Positions 24,712 through 33,895 are shown, counted from the stretch's first letter. The stretch: 64,000 bases of DNA from Gammaproteobacteria bacterium (GCA_041395725.1 JAWKZW010000001.1:2356001-2420000), one strand, 5' to 3'. Numbers and translations: made by a program. Notes: generated from the letters alone by a model not told the origin.

Positions 24712-26157
24712 CTACGTCGGTTTCCGGGGGTCGTCATCGTCGTCAGGCTCTTGATCCTCTTTATCAGGCTGATGCTCGATGCGCTGGGTAGAATTCTTTT
24801 CAAGTCTGAGTGGGCTCATGCCTGCGGCCAGGGCCTGAGGGGTGTCCTGAGGATACAGGTGCACGCCAGAGAGGGTTAAGTAGGCCGGTTGAGTTGCGCG
24901 GGGATGCAGGTAGCTGTAAAGCCACGCGGCAAATATACCCAGAATAATGGCTATCCCGGCGCTCCCGCCAATAAGTAGCAGGTAAGGCGGCCCGATACGC
25001 TGCGCCTCGGGCAGGGGCCACTCGATCACTGACATCTGCGGGTACTTTTCCGTCTGTCGCACCTCAATTTGTACCTGGCGGGCGAGCGTCGCCCGGTTGA
25101 GTTCTTCGAGGCGAGCAAGATCCTTCGCCAGTGAATCGTGCTCTGCGTAAATCGTATTGAAGGTTGTAACTGCTTCCCTTTGATCTTCCAGGCGCTGTTT
25201 AATTTCAGTGACTGATTGACGCGCCCGCTCCCAACGCCGACGGGCGTTTTCCAGTTCAGCGCCGGTGCCCTCGGTGTAGGCGATGGCAAGCGCTGTCTCC
25301 AGTTCGCGAATTCGCTGGGGTATATCGCGCAGGTTTGGATCTTTGCGGATGTAATCCTCTGTGTAGCGGTCCAGCAGGTTATCCAGGCGTGCTTCAAGCG
25401 TGTTGCGCTCCCCTCTGAGTGCTGCAACCGCTGCCTGTTCGCTCTCGGGCACAAACTGCTCGCCGGCCTCCACAGCGGATTCAAGCGTATCGAGGTAGGC
25501 CTTGGCGCTGATTTCCCCCTCGACGGCATTATTCAGGGATCTGTTCAGGCCCTCCAATTGCGACATGACGGCATTCTGCTGCCGTTCCACGGAGATGATG
25601 CCGTTTTCCTCGCGAAAATCGGCGAGCGCTTCTCTTGCGGCGGACAGACGTGCGTCCAGTTCTGCAAGCTCTTCCCCGACTTCAAGCAGGGTCTGACTCT
25701 TCAGCTGCTCGATATCCCTGGAGCGGATCTCCTCATAGGTTCTTACCCATGATTCAACCAGTGGTGGCAGTAGCGCAGCGTCGCTGGAAATAGCGCGCAG
25801 CTCCAGAAGGTTTGTTTCGGGGACGCTGGTGATCTCCAGCATACTTCGCAGCTCCAGGGGCGGAATGTCCCGCTGGAAATCACTACTCATCACTTCCGCC
25901 AGTGCCAGCGTTATTTCGCTTCCGGTAAGAATGCGGCCCTGGATCGCAATGCTCTGTACGTCAGCCTCCAACATGCTCTGATCGATGGCCGCCGGTGCGC
26001 TCATCAGGACCGAAGCGCTGCTCATGTAAAGCCGGGGTTGCAACAGCGTATAGACTACGCCTGCCAGCAGCACGAAAAGGGCGGTACGCAGGAAGTAACG
26101 CCGACGGCCGGCACCGTAGGCCTCATCTGTCAGTTGCGTTTCCTTAACGAATGCCAT
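24712..26157 (-). CDS. Wzz/GumC-type polysaccharide copolymerase (chain-length determinant)
   Basis: A 481-residue protein with an N-terminal membrane helix ('YFLRTALFVLLAGVVYTLL', residues about 20-38), a large periplasmic part rich in coiled coil (residues about 165-370) and a second membrane helix ('LLLIGGSAGIAIILGIFAAWLY', about 405-426). The tail is acidic ('EPDDDDDPRKPT'). The layout is that of polysaccharide copolymerases without a fused tyrosine kinase. Such proteins set exopolysaccharide chain length together with Wzy and Wzx. AAGGA precedes the ATG, and a promoter-like box shared with the gene at 28336-29595 lies about 40 bases upstream. Confidence 0.78.
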   Translation of the reverse strand: MAFVKETQLTDEAYGAGRRRYFLRTALFVLLAGVVYTLLQPRLYMSSASVLMSAPAAIDQSMLEADVQSIAIQGRILTGSEITLALAEVMSSDFQRDIPPLELRSMLEITSVPETNLLELRAISSDAALLPPLVESWVRTYEEIRSRDIEQLKSQTLLEVGEELAELDARLSAAREALADFREENGIISVERQQNAVMSQLEGLNRSLNNAVEGEISAKAYLDTLESAVEAGEQFVPESEQAAVAALRGERNTLEARLDNLLDRYTEDYIRKDPNLRDIPQRIRELETALAIAYTEGTGAELENARRRWERARQSVTEIKQRLEDQREAVTTFNTIYAEHDSLAKDLARLEELNRATLARQVQIEVRQTEKYPQMSVIEWPLPEAQRIGPPYLLLIGGSAGIAIILGIFAAWLYSYLHPRATQPAYLTLSGVHLYPQDTPQALAAGMSPLRLEKNSTQRIEHQPDKEDQEPDDDDDPRKPT

Positions 26158-26193
26158 GAAAAAAGTTCCTTGCTCAGCCTGTAAGTAAAACCC

Positions 26194-26222
26194 AAGGTAT
26201 ATCCGAAATCGGGGGTTGTCCA
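26194..26222 (-). promoter_or_regulatory. Promoter-like box upstream of the Wzz-type gene
   Basis: Read on the minus strand it has CTGGACA, a spacer and GATATACC. The 29-bp box matches the one at 29700-29728 at 24 of 29 positions with identical spacing. The -35-like TGGAC and -10-like TATACC are 16 bases apart, which suggests a core promoter plus a shared regulatory spacer. Confidence 0.5.
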
Positions 26223-26357
26223 GTTTAGGGGGTTGTGAATCGGGTTGAGACTGCTTCAGTCCTGAGTCCAGATTGCAACAAGGAAAGGGCCCTGAATCAG
26301 GATTTCAATACCTGTCCTGTTGAACCATCACTACGTCAAGGTGTCATTGGCTTGTCG

Positions 26358-28184
26358 TTAGCGGAATACCAGCGGCTGCAGCACAGGAAACTGCGGCACT
26401 AGTGCGGCATCCCTGTCGGGGAACATATCGGCCAGATGCTCTGCCTGGCGAATACCAACCCCGACGTTGTCCTCGGCCACAATAATATCAGCACGCTCTG
26501 CATGTAGCAGGCTTTCTCCTTGAGGTCTGTCTGAGTAGAACGTGTTGCCCACAAGGCGGATGGAGTTCTCAGCGTAGGGCGACTCACCTTCCCGAATCTC
26601 AAGTCCGTAGCCGATCATGTCCCAATTCTCACTGCGCGGGCCTTCCCCCAGCACGCATCCAGAGACTTCCAGTACACCGCCTTCAGGCACGTCGAGAAGT
26701 CGACTGTCACGAGCATTGACTGAGGCCACCAGGCAATTATCAAGGCGAGTGTGGGCTGCACGTGACTTGACTTCGTGACCGGCATTGCGTGCCATCAGGC
26801 TCCACGAGCGACTGAAGGTCAGCCGCCCGCTGTTTACATAGATGTTGTGATTTTGCCCGGGGCTGGCCTTCACGCTGGCGCCATTGTCATGGAAATAGCT
26901 GTCGAAGATACTGATTTCACCACCCTCATGTCCGGTCAACAGCCCCATCTCTGAGTGATGGAAATGCACCCCTAGCAAAGTGACGTCGCCGCTGTTCTGG
27001 CGCAGACAGGCACCATTACCACTGTTTACAGCAATCCCACTGCACTCCATTCCCTCAACGGTAATGGAGGCACTCACTACCAGAGCACCCTTGCCTTCGG
27101 TGGCCACCCCCAGCAGGCGTGCGCCAGGCTCGGCCAGCAGGTGAACCCCAGGTGTTTTGAAATGCGCAGCCTGTCTGTAGTCCCCCTGGCGTATCAGGAT
27201 CATACCCCCTGCCGCAACCTGCCTGGCGGCTTGCTCAAGCGATGCGGTGTCGCAGTCCGACGCGGAGGTCGCAGTCGGGCACAGTACGATCAGTCGACCC
27301 TCGGCGCTCGCCTGGCTGATGAGCCGCGAATTCCACTCACTCACCAACAGTCCACTTGCGGCCACTTCACCGTTAATCAGCGTGATGCCCTCCACCAGAG
27401 GTTTATTCGCAGGCGTCCCATTCGGTCCAGCTTCTAGCAGCCGCTCCACTCCGGATACGAACACATTGCGCGCTGTGAAATGATCTGCCTCGCCTCCCAG
27501 CATTACCAGTGTGGAACAAGGGTCTGCTCCGCACTCCCCTCGAATGATCAGATCGCTCAAGGTCCAGTAGGCTCCCTCGATCTGCAGCTCTCCCCCATCG
27601 CGGAACGCCAGGACCGCTTCACCAAGGTGCGAGGCTGTCAGTTGCAGCGGCTTCCGGGGTGTGCCAGACGTCGAAAATAGTAATGGGGTGTCAAAGTCAT
27701 AGGTTCCCGGGACAAGGACAATGCGCGTGCCAGGCTCTGCTGTTGCAATCGCGCGGGTCAGCTCATCCACGCTTGCCACCGATAGTGTTGCCATCGGCGT
27801 TTCCGGCTCATGCAGCAACCAGCGATTGATGTCCGCCAGTGCGATTGGCTGTCCGTTCGGCAGGTAGCGCGGTGTCACTGACTGGCGCAAGGCGTTCGCT
27901 CCTCTGCCACGCCAGGTAGGCAAAGGCATCTGCAGGTCGGGGGGGAATGCCTGTATCGGGTCAGCGATCAGCCCGCTGTTCAGGGTAAGGTTTCTGACAA
28001 AGTCGGCTACGACCTGACGCCGGGGCGATCCTGGAGCCTCAATGGTATTGACGACCAGGCTTGCATAGCGATGAGGGGTGAGGCCAGTGTACCGATAGTG
28101 GAGAAACACAATCAGAGGCGGCGCAACCAGCAGCGCTAGAATCAAGGTAAATAAAATCCTTCGTAGCATCAGTACTCGCCCCAT
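26358..28184 (-). CDS. Membrane-anchored parallel beta-helix protein (polysaccharide lyase/epimerase-like fold)
   Basis: A protein of about 608 residues. An N-terminal membrane helix ('RRILFTLILALLVAPPLIVFL') is followed by a periplasmic region with a right-handed beta-helix from about residue 150: 'SVDELTRAIATAEPGTRIVLVPGTYDF', 'YWTLSDLIIRGE', 'HFTARNVFVSG', 'ITVEGMECSGIAVNSG', 'DVTLLGVHFHHSEMG' and 'ISIFDSYFHDNGASVK'. This is the fold of pectate or alginate lyases and mannuronan epimerases. No catalytic triad could be assigned. Genes of this kind in polysaccharide loci often trim or modify the polymer. GTG 28214, ATG 28184 and ATG 28169 are all possible starts, and 28184 is given. Confidence 0.65.
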   Translation of the reverse strand: MGRVLMLRRILFTLILALLVAPPLIVFLHYRYTGLTPHRYASLVVNTIEAPGSPRRQVVADFVRNLTLNSGLIADPIQAFPPDLQMPLPTWRGRGANALRQSVTPRYLPNGQPIALADINRWLLHEPETPMATLSVASVDELTRAIATAEPGTRIVLVPGTYDFDTPLLFSTSGTPRKPLQLTASHLGEAVLAFRDGGELQIEGAYWTLSDLIIRGECGADPCSTLVMLGGEADHFTARNVFVSGVERLLEAGPNGTPANKPLVEGITLINGEVAASGLLVSEWNSRLISQASAEGRLIVLCPTATSASDCDTASLEQAARQVAAGGMILIRQGDYRQAAHFKTPGVHLLAEPGARLLGVATEGKGALVVSASITVEGMECSGIAVNSGNGACLRQNSGDVTLLGVHFHHSEMGLLTGHEGGEISIFDSYFHDNGASVKASPGQNHNIYVNSGRLTFSRSWSLMARNAGHEVKSRAAHTRLDNCLVASVNARDSRLLDVPEGGVLEVSGCVLGEGPRSENWDMIGYGLEIREGESPYAENSIRLVGNTFYSDRPQGESLLHAERADIIVAEDNVGVGIRQAEHLADMFPDRDAALVPQFPVLQPLVFR

Positions 28185-28335
28185 GCCTGTAAGCAGTTTT
28201 TGGCCGTTAACCACGCCGGTTTTTGCAACAGGGAAGTTTTAAGTGGCTTAACAGAATCTCATAGTATTGCGCACTAATACAGGCGCCCGGCGCATAGCCT
28301 GACATTGTTCTATATAAGTGTGAAGTGTAGTGAGA

Positions 28336-29595
28336 TTATACGAGCTTGGCTACGACTGCTCTGTCAGGTTTTTCTCTTTGATGTAACTGGCTGTAAGGGC
28401 GCAGGAACTCGATGCGGGCATCGCTGTACCTGCAAGTACCGTGCTGGCTCAGTTCGTCGAGGAAAGCAACCACTTCGGGTGTGCCCGTAGCGGCAGCCGC
28501 AGCCAGTTCGGCAGGGCCGACGCGCAACAGGCTGGTACCGTCAGCGCGGTCTTTGCGACGGCCGGATTCAAGCAAGCCCTTGAGTGCAAAATCGATGCGC
28601 TGTTTTGGCGAGCCATAGGCCAGCAATTTGGCAAAATCGTCTGTGCGCCTCAGACGGTCGTAAATGAATCCAAGCACGATGCCGACCCGCTCAGGGTTTT
28701 TCTGCAAACCGTCCATAAAGTCTTCGCGCCGCAATACGATCAATTCGGTATCGCTGACGGCAGTGGCATTGGCTGAGCGGGTATTGGCGTCGATTAAGGC
28801 CATTTCACCGAACATTTCACCGGGGCCTAAGTCAGCCAACACCAGCTCGCGCCCATCTTCAGCGATATTGGTGGTTATCTTCACGCTGCCGGCATCTATC
28901 ACATAGCATTCATCGGCATCATCGAATTCGCGAAAAACTGACTCCCCGGCACGATACACAATGCGTTGAAATTGACTCGAATAACAAGTCAACAATGGGA
29001 TATCGTCAAGACGGGGGCCTACGGTACGGATAAAGATGTCACTGATGGGTGAAACCATGGGTACGATGTGATTGCCAATCTCTTCGACCCAGATCCGATC
29101 ATCGACAGCAGTGAAACCGAGTCGACGATACATCGATTCGTTTTCGTGATTGGCCGTGATAAGTACATGCGTGCCACCCCAGGATCCGCCAATGGTCGTC
29201 GCCAGCTTGATCAATGCACGGACCACATCCCGCCTGCTCCGCCAGTCACTGCGCACTGCCAGCATGCCGGCACTGAGAAAGGCCGGTTCCTGCATGTTGT
29301 GCAGGTTCCAGGCGCGTTTGATGCGTTCCCTTTCTGTACTGAAATCGAATAGTTTCTCGGGCGGTAAGCCGCAGCCGGTATCCAGGTTTACACGGAAGGT
29401 AGCAATCGGTTCATCGCTATCGTAAGCAATCAGGTTGGCGCAATGCGGGTGGGCATCGAAATGGTCAACCAGGAAGCTGTCGGCCAGACTGATGCCGCCA
29501 AATTTACCCTCTTCAACCGAAAATACCTGTCGACGCACCCAGAACACGTCGTCGAGTTCTTTTCCGGTTTCCGCCAGCTTGAGTCGAATCCCCAT
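28336..29595 (-). CDS. GNAT acyltransferase fused to a cyclic-nucleotide-binding domain and winged-helix-like tail
   Basis: A 419-residue protein. Residues of about 1-180 are an autoinducer-synthase/GNAT-like acyltransferase ('VFWVRRQVFSVEEGKFGG', 'LSAGMLAVRSDWRSRRDV', 'ENESMYRRLGF'). Residues of about 205-305 are a cNMP-binding domain with a good phosphate-binding cassette ('MFGEMALIDANTRSANATA', Arg273). The last 90 residues are helical and Crp-tail-like ('LRVGPAELAAAAATGTPEVVAFLDEL'). This suggests acyl transfer controlled by cAMP or a related ligand, as in the mycobacterial cAMP-regulated acetyltransferases, but with the domain order reversed. AGGAT precedes the ATG at 29595. It is divergent from the exosortase-system acyltransferase. 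Confidence 0.78.
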   Translation of the reverse strand: MGIRLKLAETGKELDDVFWVRRQVFSVEEGKFGGISLADSFLVDHFDAHPHCANLIAYDSDEPIATFRVNLDTGCGLPPEKLFDFSTERERIKRAWNLHNMQEPAFLSAGMLAVRSDWRSRRDVVRALIKLATTIGGSWGGTHVLITANHENESMYRRLGFTAVDDRIWVEEIGNHIVPMVSPISDIFIRTVGPRLDDIPLLTCYSSQFQRIVYRAGESVFREFDDADECYVIDAGSVKITTNIAEDGRELVLADLGPGEMFGEMALIDANTRSANATAVSDTELIVLRREDFMDGLQKNPERVGIVLGFIYDRLRRTDDFAKLLAYGSPKQRIDFALKGLLESGRRKDRADGTSLLRVGPAELAAAAATGTPEVVAFLDELSQHGTCRYSDARIEFLRPYSQLHQREKPDRAVVAKLV

Positions 29596-29699
29596 ATTAC
29601 ATCCTGTTGCTGTATACAATCCCTGAGGAGCCTTTGAGATAGCCTCGGCCTAACAGATTTTCGATTGGAATCAGGTGTTTTGCCTATTTAGTTGAACAA

Positions 29700-29728
29700 A
29701 AGGTATATCTGAAACGGGTGCTTGTCCA
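29700..29728 (-). promoter_or_regulatory. Promoter-like box upstream of the GNAT-cNMP gene
   Basis: On the minus strand TTGGAC, 16 bases, then TATACC. It is almost the same as the box at 26194-26222 (24 of 29 identical, no gap) and lies about 105 bases before the start at 29595. The long leader argues for a shared operator or promoter rather than conserved coding sequence. Confidence 0.5.
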
Positions 29729-30117
29729 ATGCCATGAGCAGTTTTGTGAGGTGCGTCAAGTTGCGCTCCTATCTCAGCCATTTTCTTGACGGAATCGGCC
29801 GCTTTTTCTCCACGCAGCAACTTCGGTGATGAATTGAATGCTGGATTGATCCGCTTTTTGTGATTTTTGCATCGAAAAGTTGACCCTGCCCCTGCCAGTG
29901 TTTTATCCGCACCCCCGCTGGGTCATTTTTCTCTACGAATCAATAGACGGGTACCTGCCTGAAGGAGACAGTGTCATGCTCCGCCAGGTCGATTAGCACA
30001 GTGCGGGCGGCTTCGGCCAGCCGCCCTGCTTCCCAACCCAGCGTTGCCAGGGCGATGAAAACACACCAAAGAGTGGCCGGGAAGAAATTGTTTTGCGCGT
30101 TGGTTTTCGGGTTGTGT

Positions 30118-30146
30118 TTGGTGTCGATTTAAGTACACTATATATA
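30118..30146 (+). promoter_or_regulatory. Candidate sigma-70-type promoter for the exosortase-system acyltransferase
   Basis: TTGGTG (30118-30123) and TATATA (30141-30146) are 17 bases apart, inside a palindromic CTATATATAG. The distance to the ATG is about 115 bases. The match to consensus is moderate. Confidence 0.35.
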
Positions 30147-30260
30147 GAGCCGATAACAATATCAGGGGCGCACTGCAAATTCTTTTTGACCACTTGCCCT
30201 GTCTTCTTCGAATAGTAAATCTGTTAATTGAGAGACGCGAGTCTTTGTCATTACTTCGCC

Positions 30261-31031
30261 ATGGTACGCCTGATGTCCGGAACCACCCCTTCTCTCACTG
30301 AACTTTTTCTTAATTACTTCGATATCGATCTTGTCACCACTGACGTCCAACGCACCCGGGCGGGGCGCGTGCGCTATCAGGTTTACTGCAAGGAGTTCGG
30401 ATACGAACCGGCGGCGAATTTTCCCGACCGCTGCGAGAGAGATCCCTACGACGACTACTCCGTGCAGTGCCTGGTGACCCACCGGCGCAGCCAGCTAACG
30501 GCTGGCTGCTCACGGCTGATATTTGCCGCCGAGGAGCGCCCGATGGCCTTCGAGGATCACTGTCGCGATAAAGTGTACCTGAATTACCTGCAGAAACTGA
30601 GCGATGATCGGGATCGATTCTGCGAGTGCTCCCGCCTTGCCGTTGACAGTAACTTCCGAAAGCACCCCAAGGGTATCCGCCTTGGGCCGGGAGAGGTTGA
30701 TCACCTGGGTTGCTGCCGGGTGGAGCGCAAGAGCTTTTCACTGGTCGGTGTAGCAGCTGTGCTCTCCGTGTTTTCGATGGCCCGCCACGCCGGGCGCAAC
30801 GACATGTTCGCGATGATGGACTCGAACCTGCCGCGGCTGCTGCGGCAGATGGGCATTCTGGTTGAACAGGCCGGCGATCCCATGGAGTACCATGGCGAGC
30901 GTACCCTCTATTACATCACCACCGAAGTGGCTGTCGGGGGTATGCGGGATGACATTCGGGCGCTCTACGATGCCATCCACGCTCGCCTGGCGCCGGATTT
31001 CCAGGCCGAGATCGAGGCGTGTGTCGCCTGA
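30261..31031 (+). CDS. PEP-CTERM/exosortase system-associated acyltransferase
   Basis: A 256-residue protein of the autoinducer-synthase-like acyltransferase family tied to exosortase loci: 'VRYQVYCKEFGYEPAANFPD', 'DDYSVQCLVTHRRSQLTAGCSRLIF', 'CECSRLAVDSNFRK' and, later, 'MDSNLPRLLRQMGILVEQAGDPMEYHGERTLYYI'. I recognise this pattern from the exosortase-linked family (TIGR03694 type); its acyl product is not established. Starts at 30261 and 30273 are both possible, and neither has a strong Shine-Dalgarno sequence. It shares its upstream region with the GNAT-cNMP fusion gene. Confidence 0.82.
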   Translation: MVRLMSGTTPSLTELFLNYFDIDLVTTDVQRTRAGRVRYQVYCKEFGYEPAANFPDRCERDPYDDYSVQCLVTHRRSQLTAGCSRLIFAAEERPMAFEDHCRDKVYLNYLQKLSDDRDRFCECSRLAVDSNFRKHPKGIRLGPGEVDHLGCCRVERKSFSLVGVAAVLSVFSMARHAGRNDMFAMMDSNLPRLLRQMGILVEQAGDPMEYHGERTLYYITTEVAVGGMRDDIRALYDAIHARLAPDFQAEIEACVA

Positions 31032-31158
31032 GGGTTTTGCCGAAATGTGACGCGGTTCGCTGCCTGCCCGTTTCGGGGTAGCGCGGCCCTTGCCGCAGGT
31101 CGCAATCGTCGTCGGTTTGCGGTTATACTCTGCCATTCCGGATCCCGGACAATGGCTT

Positions 31159-31983
31159 ATGGCGCAACGACTTTCAGTGCACCGTTCTCTCACCAACAAG
31201 CTTCTTACGTTCCTGATCACGCTTGCCGGCGCGGTCTGCGGTCACGCTGCGGAGATGACGGGAGAGGAGCTGGCCCGCGCCGTCTACGAACGACCCGACG
31301 GAATCGATATGGCCAGCCGCGGCACCATGACCCTGCGCGGGGAGGGCAGTCGTGACCGCGTCAGGGAAACCTACGTCTATCGCACCGAAGCCGGCGATTT
31401 TGAGAGCCGCTCTCTGATTCGCTTTACCGAACCGGCCAATATCGCAGGCACCGGCCTGCTGGTGCACAATCACGGTGCGCAGGAGACGGATCAGTGGCTG
31501 TACCTCCCCGCTGCCAAACGGGTGCGTCGGGTCAGCAGTGAAAACCGCGGCGGCAACTTCGTGCAGTCGGATATCTACTACGAGGATCTGCAGGACCGCC
31601 CACCTACGGTAGACGAACACAATCTGCTGGGGACGGGAGAGTACCAGGGTGCTGCAGTCTACCTGCTGGAGAGTACCCCCCGGCAGGAGACAGAATCGGC
31701 TTACAGCAAGCGCGTGAGCTGGATACACCCCGAGACTTTGATCGCGCTGCGCATCGATTTCTACCAGGGGGGCGATGCGCCGGTAAAGCGCATGGAAGTG
31801 CAGCGGCTCGAGCAAATGCAGGGTTACTGGACAGTGATGGCCAGCACCTTGACCACACTGAGTACGGGCCATGAAACTCTCATTGAGATCGAGTCAGTGG
31901 TCTATGACCTGGGGCTGCCCGATGAGCTGTTTTCTATTCGTGCCCTTTCGGATGCAGTTTTCGAGGAACGATTCCGTCCGTGA
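31159..31983 (+). CDS. LolA-like periplasmic protein (outer-membrane lipoprotein-sorting family)
   Basis: A 274-residue protein with a signal peptide ('LLTFLITLAGAVCGHAA'). The mature part carries 'RGTMTLRGEGSRDRVRETYVY', 'SLIRFTEPANIAGTGLLVHNH', 'TDQWLYLPAAKRVRRVSSENRGGNFVQSDIYYEDL' and 'SWIHPETLIALRIDFYQ'. These are the conserved blocks of a LolA-fold family often encoded beside MMPL/RND pumps and outer-membrane barrels. The ATG at 31159 is preferred over 31090, which would disrupt the signal. It heads a three-gene unit and probably handles a lipid or lipidated cargo in the periplasm. Confidence 0.78.
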   Translation: MAQRLSVHRSLTNKLLTFLITLAGAVCGHAAEMTGEELARAVYERPDGIDMASRGTMTLRGEGSRDRVRETYVYRTEAGDFESRSLIRFTEPANIAGTGLLVHNHGAQETDQWLYLPAAKRVRRVSSENRGGNFVQSDIYYEDLQDRPPTVDEHNLLGTGEYQGAAVYLLESTPRQETESAYSKRVSWIHPETLIALRIDFYQGGDAPVKRMEVQRLEQMQGYWTVMASTLTTLSTGHETLIEIESVVYDLGLPDELFSIRALSDAVFEERFRP

Positions 31984-31993
31984 GGGTACCTCC

Positions 31994-33895
31994 ATGAAAT
32001 ACACCCGGCTAGTCAGTAATCTGGTGCCACTGGCACTGCTGTTCCCAGTTGCCGATGCCGGCGCGTCGGCAGTGGCTCAGGGCCTGCTTCTGGAACACGT
32101 TGACGGTGAACTGCGGGCCGTGATTACCGTCGAAGGTGAAACCCGCCCAATGGCTTTTGCCTCGGGTGAATCCTCGTTTGTTGTTGTGGATCTGCCCGAT
32201 ACCCTCCTGGGTCGCGGCTTGCAGCTGCCGGAGGTCCCGGCCGTCGGGATTGTAAAGGGTGTCCGTCACGCCCTTGGCGAAGACGGGCGCCTGCGCCTGG
32301 TCTTCGATCTGCGGGCGCCGGCCCGGTTCCGCCTTGCCTCAGTGTCGCTGGATGATACTGGTGAAGCACACACGGTTTATTTTACTCCTGAAGAGGGGGA
32401 TTTCACCGCCAAAGCAGACAGAGTTGTCGACACCAGGCAGAGACAGGAAAGCCCTTATGCCCAGGTACGTTCTGCCCGGGTAGAAGTGGCACCGGAACCA
32501 TTCCGCTCAGCTGTCTATCAGTCCGTGGCATACGAACTGGCTGCACTTGCGCCGGAACGGGGCGCGCAGGAACCGCCCAGGGCGTTTGTGTTCGGCCAGC
32601 AAGAGAAGTCCGCAACGAAAAATAATCTGTATAAAGAGACACAGGGCGGTGGCTGGGAGGCTGATATCGAGCGGGCGCTGCTGGAGACCGGCATACTGGT
32701 TGCCGATGGCAGGCCGGCAGACAGCAATAATCACCTGCAGCTGATTGCGGGTGTGTCGCGCGCATTCGACAACGGCTTCGAGCTGCGCCTGGCGGGGCGA
32801 ATCGATGGCCACTACCAGGATGGCGTCGGTCGTACAGAGACCAGCCTGAAGGCTGACTACGGTGAGAGCTGGCTGCGCTACCGTGCCGATGACTGGCGCC
32901 TGACCGTCGGTACCCAGAAAGTCGTGTGGGGGCGCGCGGATGAAATCTCTCCCATTGACCGGCTCAGTACCCCGGACCTGACGCGGTTGATTCTGGATGA
33001 GCGCCAGACGCGGCGCCGGGCGAATCCCGCCGTGCGCTTCGAGTGGTTTGCTCAGGAGTGGTCCCTGGACCTGGTCTGGCTGCCGCAGTTCCGCGAGCCG
33101 GAACTGCCTGAAGCAGAGAGCCTCTGGCACCCGGTGGACAAACGGCGGGGGCGTATTGTAGGCCTGCCGGTGGACCCGGTATTCGCCACTCTCGTCAGTG
33201 CAGGACAGTTCAACGATGATGCCCCGGATGACGGCGGGGGCGGCGTCCGCTTCAGGCACTTCGGACAGGATCTGGATTATGCCTTTACCCTGCAGCAGTC
33301 GCGCAATCCCATGCCCTATTACAGGCTCGACGAGGCTACGCGCGAACACCTTCTGACCAGTGGTGGCCCGATCGGGCTGGCAGGGCCAGTGATTTTCAAT
33401 GCTGTCTACCCCCGCTCCTGGGTGGCGGGGGGCGACTTCGGCGTCGCGGCCGGCGCGTGGACCATCCGTTTCGAAGGCAGCTGGTCCAGCGATATGCCGG
33501 TCACCCGGGACAACCTGGCCTACGATACGGTGGCCGCATGGAACTGGGTAATGGGCGCGGAGGTTTTCCCCGGCGACCGCAATTTCCGGGTTACCCTGCA
33601 ACTCGCCGGCACCCGTCTGGAGAATGCCGATGGCATCCTGGACCGGGAATCACCCTTTGCGTTCAACGGTGAGCTTGAGACCCCCTTCGCTCAGAATCGC
33701 TGGCGCGGCAGCCTGCGTTTCAACATGGGGCTGGATCAGTCCGATGTTTACCTTAATCCGCAGCTCACTTGGACCGCCTGGGAGCCCCACGAATTCTATA
33801 TTGGGGCACACCTGTTTGACGGCGATGAAGTGACCATCGGCGGCTTCTACGACGAGCAGGATATGGTGGTATTTGGCTGGCGCGGCCGCTTCTGA
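31994..33895 (+). CDS. AMIN domain fused to an outer-membrane beta-barrel (DUF1302-like)
   Basis: A 633-residue protein. GAGGG precedes the ATG at 31994, and a signal peptide is followed by an AMIN-type domain (residues about 35-115, 'GETRPMAFASGESSFVVVDLPD' and 'GRLRLVFDLRAPARFRL'). A linker of about 90 residues leads into a C-terminal barrel-like part (about 230-633). The barrel part shows alternating aromatic strands, 'RYRADDWRLTVGTQKVVWGRADEISPIDRLSTPDLTR', and ends in Phe ('VFGWRGRF'), the usual assembly signal. AMIN domains bind peptidoglycan or secretin partners. Barrels of this kind accompany LolA-like and MMPL genes, but an AMIN fusion is unusual. The stop overlaps the next ATG (TGATG). 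Confidence 0.72.
   Translation: MKYTRLVSNLVPLALLFPVADAGASAVAQGLLLEHVDGELRAVITVEGETRPMAFASGESSFVVVDLPDTLLGRGLQLPEVPAVGIVKGVRHALGEDGRLRLVFDLRAPARFRLASVSLDDTGEAHTVYFTPEEGDFTAKADRVVDTRQRQESPYAQVRSARVEVAPEPFRSAVYQSVAYELAALAPERGAQEPPRAFVFGQQEKSATKNNLYKETQGGGWEADIERALLETGILVADGRPADSNNHLQLIAGVSRAFDNGFELRLAGRIDGHYQDGVGRTETSLKADYGESWLRYRADDWRLTVGTQKVVWGRADEISPIDRLSTPDLTRLILDERQTRRRANPAVRFEWFAQEWSLDLVWLPQFREPELPEAESLWHPVDKRRGRIVGLPVDPVFATLVSAGQFNDDAPDDGGGGVRFRHFGQDLDYAFTLQQSRNPMPYYRLDEATREHLLTSGGPIGLAGPVIFNAVYPRSWVAGGDFGVAAGAWTIRFEGSWSSDMPVTRDNLAYDTVAAWNWVMGAEVFPGDRNFRVTLQLAGTRLENADGILDRESPFAFNGELETPFAQNRWRGSLRFNMGLDQSDVYLNPQLTWTAWEPHEFYIGAHLFDGDEVTIGGFYDEQDMVVFGWRGRF

Larger units (their letters stand above)
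29596..30260. other. Divergent intergenic region, 665 bp
   Basis: No gene was recognised. It contains a minus-strand promoter-like box (29700-29728), a GC-rich hairpin GGGCGGCT-N6-AGCCGCCC (30005-30026) without a T-tract, and a plus-strand promoter candidate (30118-30146). Its size and content suggest regulation of the two acyltransferase genes that flank it. Confidence 0.5.

Noticed and set aside
30005..30026. GC-rich hairpin as a terminator
   Set aside because: It has no T-tract on either side and lies between divergent genes, where no terminator is expected.
32507..33601. Open frame of 364 codons on the minus strand inside the AMIN-barrel gene
   Set aside because: It is the antisense shadow of a well-supported gene in GC-rich DNA and has no recognisable protein features. 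The same applies to the long antisense frames at 16246-17259 and 34266-35111.
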